From NCBI RefSeq assembly GCF_023241715.1, contig NZ_JALQCW010000005.1, positions 1 through 64,000 of the forward strand: a stretch of 64,000 nt of DNA. The letters are read 5' to 3'. Below the pieces are notes generated by a model, which was not told where the DNA came from, ran no database searches, and saw nothing but the letters and a program-made list of their open reading frames with translations. A program made the translations under genes and the position numbers. Below, piece by piece: positions 28,175 to 36,774 of the stretch; position 1 is the stretch's first letter, and the number at the start of each line of letters is the position of its first letter. This stretch comes from Pseudomonas morbosilactucae. GTDB lineage: Bacteria > Pseudomonadota > Gammaproteobacteria > Pseudomonadales > Pseudomonadaceae.

Positions 28175-28208
28175 AAAAAAAACGCAGCCGGCGAGGGCTG
28201 CGTTTTTT
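28175..28208 (-). terminator. bidirectional-looking terminator after rhlB
   Basis: AAAAAACGCAGCC and GGGCTGCGTTTTTT form a GC stem flanked by A and T runs, 17 bp past the rhlB stop on the minus strand. It isolates the dau operon from rhlB. Confidence 0.9.
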
Positions 28209-28225
28209 GTCGGGCGCGTTGGCCG

Positions 28226-29692
28226 TTACGGGCGTTTGCGCTCTACGGGGCGCAGCAGCACAGTGGGCGGCGTCTCGCAGCTGATCTTGCGACCCAACAG
28301 GGCTTCGATGGACGGCAACTGGTAGGAGTCGTCTTCACCGGCAAAACTGATGGAAACGCCTTCAGCCCCGGCACGACCGGTACGGCCGATACGGTGTACG
28401 TAATCGTCCGGCACTTCAGGCAGGGTGAAGTTGATCACATGGCTGATGCCGTCGATGTGGATGCCGCGGCCTGCCACATCAGTGGCCACCAGCACGCGGA
28501 TCTTGCCTTCGCGGAAGCCTTCCAGGGTCTTGATGCGCTTGTGCTGCGGCACGTCGCCGGACAGCTGGGCAGCGTTCACGCCATCGCGTACCAGGCGTTC
28601 TTCGATGCGCCGCACTTCGTCCTTGCGGTTGGCGAAGACCATGACCCGTTCCCAGCCGTTGTCGGTGACCAGGTTGTACAGCAGCTTGTACTTGTCGGCG
28701 CCGGCCACAGCATAAATATGCTGCTCGACGTTTTCGCTGGCGACGTTCTCGGACTCGATCTCGACGATGGACGGGTCGGTGGTCCACTGCTTGGCCAGGT
28801 TCATCACGTCTTCGGTGAAGGTGGCGGAGAACAGCAGGGTCTGACGTTCGCTCTTGGGCGGCGTCTGGCGAATGATCTGACGCACTTGCGGGATAAAGCC
28901 CATGTCGAGCATGCGGTCGGCTTCGTCGAGCACCATCACTTCGACCATGTCCAGGTGCACGTCGCCGCGCTGGTTGAAGTCCAGCAGGCGGCCCGGAGTG
29001 GCAACCAGGATGTCGCAGTGGCGCGCTTCGAGGTGCTTGAGTTGTTTATCGAAGTCCATGCCGCCGACGAAGGTCATCACGTTGAGGCCGGTGTATTTGG
29101 TCAGGGCCTCGGCGTCCTTGGCGATCTGCACCACCAGTTCCCGGGTCGGCGCGATGATCAGCGCGCGGGGCTCGCCCATGTAGCGTTCTTTGGGCGGCGG
29201 GGTTTGCAGCAGCTGGGTGATGATCGAGATCAGGAACGCGGCGGTCTTGCCGGTGCCGGTCTGGGCGCGGCCGATGGCGTCTTTGCCCGCCAGGGTAAAG
29301 CCCAGTACTTGGGCCTGGATCGGCGTGCAGTACGGGAAACCCAGGTCCTGGATCGCGTGCATCAGTTCCGGCGCGAGCTTGAAGTCGTGGAAACGGGTTT
29401 TGCCTTCCTGGGGCTCGACCGCGAAGTCTTCGAGCTTCCAGGGGATGACCACCGGCTTGGGCGCACGTTCGCGACGTGGCTGCTCGGGCTTGGGCTTTTC
29501 ACTGCGCGCTTGGGGCGCGGCGGGCGATGGGTGCACCGGCTCTTGTTGGGCTGCGGTAGCAGGCACGTCCTGACCCGGCTGAGGGCCGTCGGTGCGGCTG
29601 CTGGGGCTGTGGGAAGAGGTGCTGGTGCTTGGCGCGAGCTGCTCAGCCTCGCTTTTACCGAAGATTTTCTTGAGTGCTTTGAGCACGGTCAT
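28226..29692 (-). CDS. rhlB: DEAD-box ATP-dependent RNA helicase RhlB
   Basis: 488 residues. After an ~85-residue low-complexity N-terminal extension (Ser/Pro/Gln-rich, then basic [18 protein letters not shown]) comes a complete DEAD core: a Q-motif region, [12 protein letters not shown] (Walker A), [26 protein letters not shown], and [10 protein letters not shown] near the C-terminus. It unwinds RNA and, in enterobacteria, works with RNase E in the degradosome. The gene next to dauB and estB in P. aeruginosa (PA3861) is annotated rhlB, which supports the name; specific partners here are not shown. Confidence 0.92.
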   Translation of the reverse strand: MTVLKALKKIFGKSEAEQLAPSTSTSSHSPSSRTDGPQPGQDVPATAAQQEPVHPSPAAPQARSEKPKPEQPRRERAPKPVVIPWKLEDFAVEPQEGKTRFHDFKLAPELMHAIQDLGFPYCTPIQAQVLGFTLAGKDAIGRAQTGTGKTAAFLISIITQLLQTPPPKERYMGEPRALIIAPTRELVVQIAKDAEALTKYTGLNVMTFVGGMDFDKQLKHLEARHCDILVATPGRLLDFNQRGDVHLDMVEVMVLDEADRMLDMGFIPQVRQIIRQTPPKSERQTLLFSATFTEDVMNLAKQWTTDPSIVEIESENVASENVEQHIYAVAGADKYKLLYNLVTDNGWERVMVFANRKDEVRRIEERLVRDGVNAAQLSGDVPQHKRIKTLEGFREGKIRVLVATDVAGRGIHIDGISHVINFTLPEVPDDYVHRIGRTGRAGAEGVSISFAGEDDSYQLPSIEALLGRKISCETPPTVLLRPVERKRP

Positions 29693-29788
29693 CTCATCAA
29701 TTGGTTAAGGAATGTACGCCGGGCAGTGTAATGCAAGAATCGGGCGCGGCGTAGTGTGTTGGACGCGGGACGCTGGCAAGTTGCGCTT

Positions 29789-30472
<684 letters not shown>

Positions 30473-30580
30473 CTATTGAGTGCGTGATTAAAGGGCGCGC
30501 CTGTTTGATCAGTGAAGAAGATGTCGCACGGTTGAAAGTTTTGCTATTGACCGTTGGCTGAAACGCTTTAGCGACAACTG

Positions 30581-30596
30581 TGGTACGGGCTTTGCT
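30581..30596 (+). promoter_or_regulatory. sigma-54 (RpoN) promoter of aapJ
   Basis: TGGTACGGGCTTTGCT matches the -24/-12 consensus TGGCACG-N4-TTGCW at all but one position, with the required GG-N10-GC spacing. It points toward aapJ. Nitrogen-related (NtrC, CbrB or AauR-like) activation would fit an amino-acid transporter, but I found no clear enhancer site. Confidence 0.7.
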
Positions 30597-30815
30597 ATGG
30601 GAAAACCGAAGTGATTGCACTTCCCCACGGCGGTAACACTATCAGGCTACCGCTGGCTGTGGGATAGCAAGAATCTGGTGATGGACGTTCGCCAATGGCC
30701 GCTACGGGCTTTGCGAACATGAAAGGGCTACAGCCCGTTCGGCCAATTGGTGAGATGTAGGTAGGCCATTACGTGGATTTCTCCTACTAGACTCATAGCG
30801 AAGGTCTTACGCCGC

Positions 30816-30844
30816 TTGACCCTAAAAAAGCCAACTAGGGTCAA
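30816..30844 (+). promoter_or_regulatory. perfect inverted repeat in the aapJ leader
   Basis: TTGACCCTA (30816-30824) and TAGGGTCAA (30836-30844) are exact complements around an 11-base centre, 66 bp before the aapJ ATG. It could be a dimeric repressor site or an mRNA hairpin. Confidence 0.55.
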
Positions 30845-30909
30845 CAGCGCCTCATAAGGGTGCGGCAGGACTCAAGCTCCGACACAACAAGAGCAAACTG
30901 GAGGTTTGA

Positions 30910-31938
30910 ATGAAGATGTTGAAATCCACCCTGGCAGTCGTGACGGCAGCCGCGGTACTCGGTATGAGCGGCTTCGCACAGGCGGGTGCGACCCTGGATG
31001 CAGTGCAGAAGAAAGGCTTTGTGCAATGTGGCGTGAGCGATGGTCTGCCGGGCTTCTCGGTACCGGACGCCTCGGGCAAGATTCTCGGCATCGACGCCGA
31101 CGTCTGCCGCGCTGTGGCCGCCGCTGTTTTCGGTGACGCGACCAAGGTCAAGTTCAGCCAGTTGAACGCCAAAGAGCGCTTCACCGCGCTGCAGTCGGGC
31201 GAAGTCGACGTGCTGTCGCGTAACACCACCTGGACCAGCTCCCGTGATTCGGGCATGGGCCTGGTGTTTGCCGGCGTGACTTACTACGACGGCATCGGCT
31301 TCCTGGTGAACAATAAGCTGGGCGTCAAAAGTGCCAAAGAGCTGGACGGCGCGACCATCTGCATTCAAGCCGGCACCACCACTGAGCTGAACGTTTCCGA
31401 CTACTTCCGTGGCAACGGTCTGAAATACACCCCGATCACCTTCGACACCTCCGATGAAAGCGCCAAGTCGCTGGAATCCGGTCGTTGCGACGTGCTGACC
31501 TCCGACAAATCCCAGCTCTACGCACAACGCAGCAAGCTGGCGACCCCGACTGACTACGTGGTACTGCCGGAAACCATCTCCAAGGAGCCTCTGGGCCCAG
31601 TGGTGCGTAAAGGCGACGAAGAGTGGTTCAGCATCGTCAAGTGGACCCTGTTCGCCATGCTCAACGCTGAAGAAGCGGGCGTGACCTCGAAGAACGTTGA
31701 AGCTGAAGCCAAGTCCACCAAGAACCCGGACGTTGCTCGTCTGCTGGGCGCTGACGGTGAATACGGCAAGGATCTGAAACTGCCGAAGGACTGGGTCGTA
31801 CAGATCGTCAAGCAAGTGGGTAACTACGGTGAAGTGTTCGAGAAGAACCTCGGCAAGAGCACTCCACTGGCCATCGACCGCGGCCTGAATGCGCTGTGGA
31901 ACAACGGCGGCATCCAATACGCACCACCTGTGCGCTGA
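30910..31938 (+). CDS. aapJ: general L-amino acid ABC transporter, periplasmic binding protein AapJ
   Basis: 342 residues, the AapJ length (longer than ArgT/HisJ-type receptors). Signal peptide to about residue 25 (LAVVTAAAVLGMSGFAQA). Family features are GFVQCGVSDGLPGFSVPDASGKILGIDADVCRAVAAAVFGD, LQSGEVDVLSRNTTWTSSRD and KPLxR-like C-terminal GRGLNALWNNGGIQYAPPVR-type ending. It opens the aapJQMP operon. A 12-bp stem-loop just after its stop probably lets it be made in excess of the membrane parts, as is usual for binding proteins. Confidence 0.95.
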   Translation: MKMLKSTLAVVTAAAVLGMSGFAQAGATLDAVQKKGFVQCGVSDGLPGFSVPDASGKILGIDADVCRAVAAAVFGDATKVKFSQLNAKERFTALQSGEVDVLSRNTTWTSSRDSGMGLVFAGVTYYDGIGFLVNNKLGVKSAKELDGATICIQAGTTTELNVSDYFRGNGLKYTPITFDTSDESAKSLESGRCDVLTSDKSQLYAQRSKLATPTDYVVLPETISKEPLGPVVRKGDEEWFSIVKWTLFAMLNAEEAGVTSKNVEAEAKSTKNPDVARLLGADGEYGKDLKLPKDWVVQIVKQVGNYGEVFEKNLGKSTPLAIDRGLNALWNNGGIQYAPPVR

Positions 31939-31945
31939 TGGTCCT

Positions 31946-31974
31946 ATCACCCGGCGGGCCAACCGCCGGGTGAT
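31946..31974 (+). terminator. intra-operon stem-loop between aapJ and aapQ
   Basis: ATCACCCGGCGG and CCGCCGGGTGAT form a perfect 12-bp stem with a 5-base loop, beginning 7 bp after aapJ. No T-run follows, so it more likely protects the upstream mRNA end or partly attenuates than fully terminates. Confidence 0.7.
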
Positions 31975-32003
31975 GTTCTGTTCCATTATTCCTGGGGCAC
32001 TTC

Positions 32004-33185
32004 ATGCAAAATTCTATCGGCGCACCAAAGCAGAGGCTCAGTCTCAGCGATCCACGAGTGCGTGCCTGGTTGTTCCAGATCATCACCATCGTGGCGGTGA
32101 TCTCGCTGGGCTGGTTTCTGTTCAACAACACTCAAACCAACCTCCAGCACCGGGGTATCACCTCGGGTTTCGATTTTCTTGAGCGCAGCGCCGGCTTCGG
32201 CATCGCTCAACACCTGATTGCCTACACCGAAGCGGACAGCTACGCGCGGGTGTTTGTGATCGGGCTGCTCAACACCTTGTTGGTGACCGTTATCGGCGTG
32301 ATCCTGGCGACCATTCTGGGGTTCATCATCGGTGTGGCGCGGCTGTCGCAGAACTGGATCATCAGCAAGCTGGCCACGGTGTATGTGGAAGTCTTCCGCA
32401 ATATCCCGCCGCTGCTGCAGATTCTGTTCTGGTACTTCGCGGTGTTCCTGACCATGCCGGGTCCGCGCAACAGCCATAACTTCGGCGACACCTTCTTTGT
32501 CAGCAGCCGTGGCTTGAATATGCCGGCGGCCCAGGCGGCTGAAGGCTTCTGGCCATTTGTGGTGAGCATCGTGTTGGCGATTGTCGCCATCGTCCTGATG
32601 TGCCGCTGGGCCAACAAGCGTTTTGAAGCCACCGGCGTGCCGTTTCACAAGTTCTGGACCGGCCTGGCGCTGTTCCTGGTGATTCCGGCGCTGTGTGCCC
32701 TGATCTTCGGTGCCCCGCTGCACTGGGAACTGCCGAAACTGGCCGGCTTCAACTTTGTCGGCGGCTGGGTGCTGATCCCTGAACTGTTGGCCCTGACCCT
32801 GGCCCTGACCGTCTACACCGCGGCGTTTATCGCCGAGATCGTGCGTTCCGGGATCAAGTCGGTGAGCCATGGCCAGACCGAGGCCGCCCGCTCCCTGGGG
32901 CTGCGCAACGGCCCGACCCTGCGCAAGGTGATCATTCCTCAGGCGCTGCGGGTGATCATTCCGCCCCTGACCAGCCAATACCTGAACCTGGCGAAGAACT
33001 CCTCGCTGGCGGCCGGTATCGGTTACCCGGAAATGGTTTCGCTGTTTGCCGGCACGGTGCTCAACCAGACCGGTCAAGCCATTGAAGTCATTGCCATCAC
33101 CATGAGCGTGTACCTGGCGATCAGTATCAGCATTTCCCTGCTGATGAACTGGTACAACAAGCGCATTGCGCTGATCGAGCGGTGA
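32004..33185 (+). CDS. aapQ: general L-amino acid ABC transporter permease AapQ
   Basis: 393 residues, several membrane helices. The HisM-type permease core with its EAA loop (GQTEAARSLGLRNGPTLRKVIIPQALRVIIPPL) lies near 290-325. The long insert between the early helices distinguishes AapQ from short HisQ/M permeases. It pairs with AapM in the inner membrane and contacts AapP. Confidence 0.95.
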   Translation: MQNSIGAPKQRLSLSDPRVRAWLFQIITIVAVISLGWFLFNNTQTNLQHRGITSGFDFLERSAGFGIAQHLIAYTEADSYARVFVIGLLNTLLVTVIGVILATILGFIIGVARLSQNWIISKLATVYVEVFRNIPPLLQILFWYFAVFLTMPGPRNSHNFGDTFFVSSRGLNMPAAQAAEGFWPFVVSIVLAIVAIVLMCRWANKRFEATGVPFHKFWTGLALFLVIPALCALIFGAPLHWELPKLAGFNFVGGWVLIPELLALTLALTVYTAAFIAEIVRSGIKSVSHGQTEAARSLGLRNGPTLRKVIIPQALRVIIPPLTSQYLNLAKNSSLAAGIGYPEMVSLFAGTVLNQTGQAIEVIAITMSVYLAISISISLLMNWYNKRIALIER

Positions 33186-33195
33186 GGAAGCGCCC

Positions 33196-34293
33196 ATGAC
33201 GACTCATACTTTCAAACCCGACATGCCCCCACCGAGCCGCAGTATCGGCGTGGTGGCGTGGATGCGCGCCAACATGTTCTCCAGCTGGATCAACACCCTG
33301 CTGACCCTGTTCGCGTTCTACCTGATTTACCTGGTGATCCCGCCAATCCTGCAGTGGGCGATCATCGATGCCAACTGGGTCGGCACCACCCGCGCCGACT
33401 GCACCAAGGAGGGCGCCTGCTGGGTGTTCATCCAGCAGCGCTTCGGCCAGTTCATGTATGGCTACTACCCGGCGGACATGCGCTGGCGCGTGGACCTGAC
33501 CGTGTGGTTGGCGGTGGTTGGCGTGGCGCCGTTGTTCATCTCGCGCTTCCCGCGTAAAGCGGTGTACGGGCTGAGCTTTCTGGTGCTGTACCCGATCATT
33601 TCCTGGTGCCTGCTGCACGGCGGCGTGTTCGGCCTGAGCGCCGTGGCGACCAGCCAATGGGGCGGCCTGATGCTGACCCTGGTGATCGCCACTGTGGGCA
33701 TCGCCGGTGCCTTGCCGCTGGGGATCGTATTGGCCCTGGGACGACGTTCGAACATGCCGGCGATTCGAGTGGTCTGCGTGACCTTCATCGAGTTCTGGCG
33801 CGGCGTACCGCTGATTACCGTGCTGTTCATGTCCTCGGTGATGCTGCCGTTGTTCCTGCCCGAAGGCATGAACTTCGACAAGCTGTTACGGGCCCTGATC
33901 GGGGTGATCCTGTTCCAGTCGGCCTACGTGGCTGAAGTGGTGCGGGGCGGCCTGCAAGCCATCCCCAAAGGCCAGTACGAAGCCGCTGCGGCCATGGGCC
34001 TGGGCTACTGGCGCAGCATGGGCCTGGTGATTCTGCCGCAGGCCCTGAAGCTGGTGATCCCGGGGATCGTCAACACCTTTATCGCTCTGTTCAAGGACAC
34101 CAGCCTGGTGATCATCATCGGCCTGTTCGACCTGCTCAACAGCGTCAAGCAAGCCGCCGCCGACCCTAAATGGCTGGGCATGGCCACCGAAGGCTACGTC
34201 TTCGCTGCCCTGGTGTTCTGGATTTTCTGTTTTGGTATGTCCCGCTACTCCATGCATCTGGAGCGTAAGTTGGACACAGGCCACAAGCGCTGA
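33196..34293 (+). CDS. aapM: general L-amino acid ABC transporter permease AapM
   Basis: 365 residues. The N-terminal half has extra helices and a periplasmic segment (WVGTTRADCTKEGACWVFIQQRFGQFMYGYYP) typical of AapM. The permease core contains LQAIPKGQYEAAAAMGLGYWRSMGLVILPQALKLVIPG, the EAA loop. It starts 10 bp after aapQ and is in the same operon. Confidence 0.95.
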   Translation: MTTHTFKPDMPPPSRSIGVVAWMRANMFSSWINTLLTLFAFYLIYLVIPPILQWAIIDANWVGTTRADCTKEGACWVFIQQRFGQFMYGYYPADMRWRVDLTVWLAVVGVAPLFISRFPRKAVYGLSFLVLYPIISWCLLHGGVFGLSAVATSQWGGLMLTLVIATVGIAGALPLGIVLALGRRSNMPAIRVVCVTFIEFWRGVPLITVLFMSSVMLPLFLPEGMNFDKLLRALIGVILFQSAYVAEVVRGGLQAIPKGQYEAAAAMGLGYWRSMGLVILPQALKLVIPGIVNTFIALFKDTSLVIIIGLFDLLNSVKQAAADPKWLGMATEGYVFAALVFWIFCFGMSRYSMHLERKLDTGHKR

Positions 34294-34320
34294 GCCGCTG
34301 CCTAATTTAGGAGTTTTGTG

Positions 34321-35085
34321 ATGAGTGAAGCGAACAAAAAGCCTGTGGGCCCTGAAGGCATTATTCAGATGCAGGGCGTGAACAAGTGGTACGGCCAGTT
34401 CCACGTGTTGAAAGACATCAACCTCAACGTCACCCAGGGCGAACGTATCGTCCTGTGCGGGCCGTCGGGTTCCGGCAAATCCACCACCATCCGCTGCCTC
34501 AACCGCCTGGAAGAACACCAGCAGGGCCGGATCGTGGTGGACGGTGTGGAGTTGACCAACGACCTCAAGCAGATCGAAGCGATCCGCCGTGAAGTCGGCA
34601 TGGTGTTCCAGCACTTCAACCTGTTCCCGCACCTGACCATTCTGCAGAACTGCACCCTGGCGCCGATGTGGGTACGCAAGATGCCCAAGCGCCAGGCTGA
34701 GGAAATTGCCATGCACTACTTGGAGCGCGTGCGCATCCCGGAGCAGGCCAACAAGTTCCCGGGCCAGCTTTCCGGTGGCCAGCAGCAGCGTGTGGCGATC
34801 GCCCGTGCCTTGTGCATGAAGCCGAAAATCATGCTCTTCGACGAACCGACTTCGGCGCTCGACCCGGAGATGGTGAAAGAGGTGCTGGACACCATGATCG
34901 GCTTGGCTGAAGACGGCATGACCATGTTGTGCGTCACCCACGAAATGGGTTTTGCGCGCACCGTGGCCAACCGCGTGATCTTCATGGATAAGGGCGAGAT
35001 CGTCGAACAGGCCGCGCCGAACGACTTCTTCGACAACCCACAGAACGAACGCACCAAGCTGTTCCTCAGCCAGATCCTGCATTGA
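34321..35085 (+). CDS. aapP: general L-amino acid ABC transporter ATP-binding protein AapP
   Basis: 254 residues. Walker [11 protein letters not shown]-loop [15 protein letters not shown] signature [15 protein letters not shown], Walker [15 protein letters not shown] and the H-loop CVTHEMGF are all intact. It energises AapQM. The ATG at 34321 has AGGAG 7 bases upstream; a GTG directly before it is in frame but not needed. Last gene of the operon, followed by a strong terminator. Confidence 0.96.
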   Translation: MSEANKKPVGPEGIIQMQGVNKWYGQFHVLKDINLNVTQGERIVLCGPSGSGKSTTIRCLNRLEEHQQGRIVVDGVELTNDLKQIEAIRREVGMVFQHFNLFPHLTILQNCTLAPMWVRKMPKRQAEEIAMHYLERVRIPEQANKFPGQLSGGQQQRVAIARALCMKPKIMLFDEPTSALDPEMVKEVLDTMIGLAEDGMTMLCVTHEMGFARTVANRVIFMDKGEIVEQAAPNDFFDNPQNERTKLFLSQILH

Positions 35086-35110
35086 TCCTGATGCCGGCTT
35101 TGCACTGACG

Positions 35111-35141
35111 ATAAACCCGGACTGGTTCCGGGTTTATTTTT
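35111..35141 (+). terminator. rho-independent terminator after aapP
   Basis: ATAAACCCGGA and TCCGGGTTTAT pair perfectly over 11 bp around a 5-base loop, followed by TTTT. It also lies just past the mqsA stop on the opposite strand and may serve both. Confidence 0.9.
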
Positions 35142-35151
35142 GCCTGGGGTT

Positions 35152-35631
35152 TCAGTTGCCCGCGGCCCGCAGGGGCGTTGGGGGCTCCGCGCGCGTGGCG
35201 GGCGCCGACTGGGCTTCGCTGAGTGCACGCACGTCTTGCATCAGGTGCGGGTGACGATCCAGCAGGCGCATCAGCATGTACAGCGGTTGGGGCACGCTGA
35301 CGTCAGCGCGCTCATAGCGCGAGAAGGCGTTGTGCCCGCCGCCGGAAAGCAACCGGACCGCCTCTTTCTGGGAGAGGTGCAGTTTGCGGCGGATGCGCTT
35401 TATGTCGGTGGCGATGTGCTGGCGGACGTCGATCAGCAACTGGTCGCCGGCAGCGGCGTAGCGTTCGGCGCTGTCGCCATCGAGCTCCATTTCGCCGCAA
35501 ACCTGGCATGCCCAGCCGGTCAGCTTGGGCACCAGGCGAGTCACGTGCTTGAAGTCGATGCTGAGGTCGCGGTCGACGAATGGCAGCATGCCTTCCGGAG
35601 CGCCACAGCTCATGCATTGTTGGATGTTCAC
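35152..35631 (-). CDS. mqsA: type II antitoxin MqsA
   Basis: 159 residues. The N-terminal zinc domain has CMSC and CQVC pairs (residues 6-9 and 42-45). The C-terminal XRE-type HTH reads LHLSQKEAVRLLSGGGHNAFSRYERADVSVPQPLYMLMRLLD, the MqsA DNA-binding signature. E. coli MqsA is 131 residues; the extra ~25 residues here are a disordered Ala/Pro/Arg tail. The start is a GTG at 35631, overlapping the mqsR stop as GTGA, so the pair is coupled. The frame is open upstream of this but there it is a shadow of mqsR. It neutralises MqsR and represses the pair. Confidence 0.93.
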   Translation of the reverse strand: MNIQQCMSCGAPEGMLPFVDRDLSIDFKHVTRLVPKLTGWACQVCGEMELDGDSAERYAAAGDQLLIDVRQHIATDIKRIRRKLHLSQKEAVRLLSGGGHNAFSRYERADVSVPQPLYMLMRLLDRHPHLMQDVRALSEAQSAPATRAEPPTPLRAAGN

Positions 35632-35939
35632 TGGGTTTTCTCCTTGAAGGAAATCACGGGGGCGCCAGCGCCGGGGCGGTAAGTCACGTTGATGTAGAGC
35701 GCCCGGCCGAGTGTTTCGACGTGATAGACGTCTTGCCAGACTCGAGGGTCGGCGTAGGTGGTCATTGATTTGTAAAACATGTGCCTCTGCAGATTGTCGA
35801 TGATGCGCAACAGTTGCTTGAGGCTTAGATCCAGTCGCCGCCCTCCATCCATGGCGCTGACGCTGAAGGCTTTTGCACCGAGCCGAATGACCTCTGCCTT
35901 GACGACCGATAGGGCGTGGTGCGGTGTGGTCTTTTCCAT
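35628..35939 (-). CDS. mqsR: type II toxin MqsR, GCU-specific mRNA interferase family
   Basis: 103 residues of the RelE-like MqsR family: MEKTTPHHALSVVKAEV at the start, HMFYKSMTTYADPRVWQDVYHV in the middle and VISFKEKTQ at the end match the E. coli toxin closely. The catalytic-region Lys and Tyr of FYKSMTTY are kept, so it is probably active. Toxin-first order is the rule for mqsRA. It is divergent from a GntR gene across about 117 bp that contains a palindrome. Confidence 0.93.
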   Translation of the reverse strand: MEKTTPHHALSVVKAEVIRLGAKAFSVSAMDGGRRLDLSLKQLLRIIDNLQRHMFYKSMTTYADPRVWQDVYHVETLGRALYINVTYRPGAGAPVISFKEKTQ

Positions 35940-35966
35940 AAGACACCTTCTGGTGGAATTGAAACC

Positions 35967-35979
35967 ACCCTTAAAGGGT
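35967..35979. promoter_or_regulatory. palindrome upstream of mqsR, likely MqsA operator
   Basis: ACCCTTAAAGGGT is a 6-bp inverted repeat around one base, 28 bp before the mqsR ATG. It resembles the AACCT/AGGTT-type palindromes bound by E. coli MqsA, although the spacing differs. Its position between divergent genes could also affect the GntR gene. Confidence 0.5.
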
Positions 35980-36056
35980 TTTTTATCAACGGTATTAGTC
36001 GCCGTGGATCGCCCCTCCAGCCTAAATCGTTGATCTCTCAGAAGGGGCTGAATACC

Positions 36057-36761
36057 ATGTCGGCCAATTCATCCGATGATGGGATGAAAAGGCGAAATCA
36101 CATGACAGAAGCTTCTCCACTGATTAAGCGTTCCCTGGTCGATCAGGCCTTGGAGCAGTTGCGCCTGCGCATCAATAACGGCACCTGGCAGGTCGGGCAG
36201 CGGCTGCCCACCGAGCCGGAACTGGCGGCGGAACTGGGCATCAGCCGTAATACCGTGCGTGAAGCCATGCGCGTGCTGGCGTTTTCCGGGCTGATCGAGA
36301 TTCGCCAGGGCGACGGCAGTTACCTGCGTGGGGTGGCCGATCCGCTGGACATGCTCCAGGCCCTGTCCCAGTGCTCCCTGGAGCAGGCCCGGGAAACCCG
36401 CCACATCCTTGAAGTGGAGGCCGTGGGCCTGGCGGCAGAGCGCCGTACCGATGAAGACCTGCTGGCCTTGCGTGCCGCGCTGGCGATCAGCAGTGAGCAT
36501 TTTCACGGGGACCTGGAGCGCTACATCGCGTGCGACCTGCTGTTTCACCAGCGCCTGGTGGATGCCGCCCACAACCCGACCCTGAGCCAGTTGTATCGCT
36601 ACTTTTCCAGTGTGGTGGGGGCGCAATTGCGCCAGACCCTGCACGTCACCCCGCGCCGGCAGGCCGTGTTCGACCTGCACCGACACATGCTCGATGCCGT
36701 TGAGCAGCAGGACCCGGAGCGGGCCAAGCAGCTGTCCCGGCAACTGATCAATGAACCCTGA
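36057..36761 (+). CDS. GntR family regulator, FadR subfamily
   Basis: 234 residues. The winged helix (LVDQALEQLRLRINNGTWQVGQRLPTEPELAAELGISRNTVREAMRVLAFSGLIEIRQGDGSYL) is followed by an all-helical FCD ligand domain with the metal-site residues spread over DLLFHQRLVDAAHNP and FDLHRHMLDAV. The ATG at 36057 has AGGGG about 8 bases upstream; MTEAS at 36102 is an alternative. It ends close to or just overlapping the MFS gene and probably controls it; the ligand is unknown. Confidence 0.92.
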   Translation: MSANSSDDGMKRRNHMTEASPLIKRSLVDQALEQLRLRINNGTWQVGQRLPTEPELAAELGISRNTVREAMRVLAFSGLIEIRQGDGSYLRGVADPLDMLQALSQCSLEQARETRHILEVEAVGLAAERRTDEDLLALRAALAISSEHFHGDLERYIACDLLFHQRLVDAAHNPTLSQLYRYFSSVVGAQLRQTLHVTPRRQAVFDLHRHMLDAVEQQDPERAKQLSRQLINEP

Positions 36762-36774
36762 ACCCGAGAAGCCC

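Noticed and set aside
28175..28208. A small RNA gene between rhlB and dauB
   Set aside because: The structure is fully explained as an intrinsic terminator, with no promoter-like sequence close by.
30703..30714. Second functional sigma-54 promoter
   Set aside because: The GG of the -24 element is absent at the required spacing.
35632..35946. N-terminal extension of MqsA to 264 residues
   Set aside because: The upstream part overlaps mqsR out of frame; the GTG at 35631 gives the family N-terminus and a GTGA overlap.
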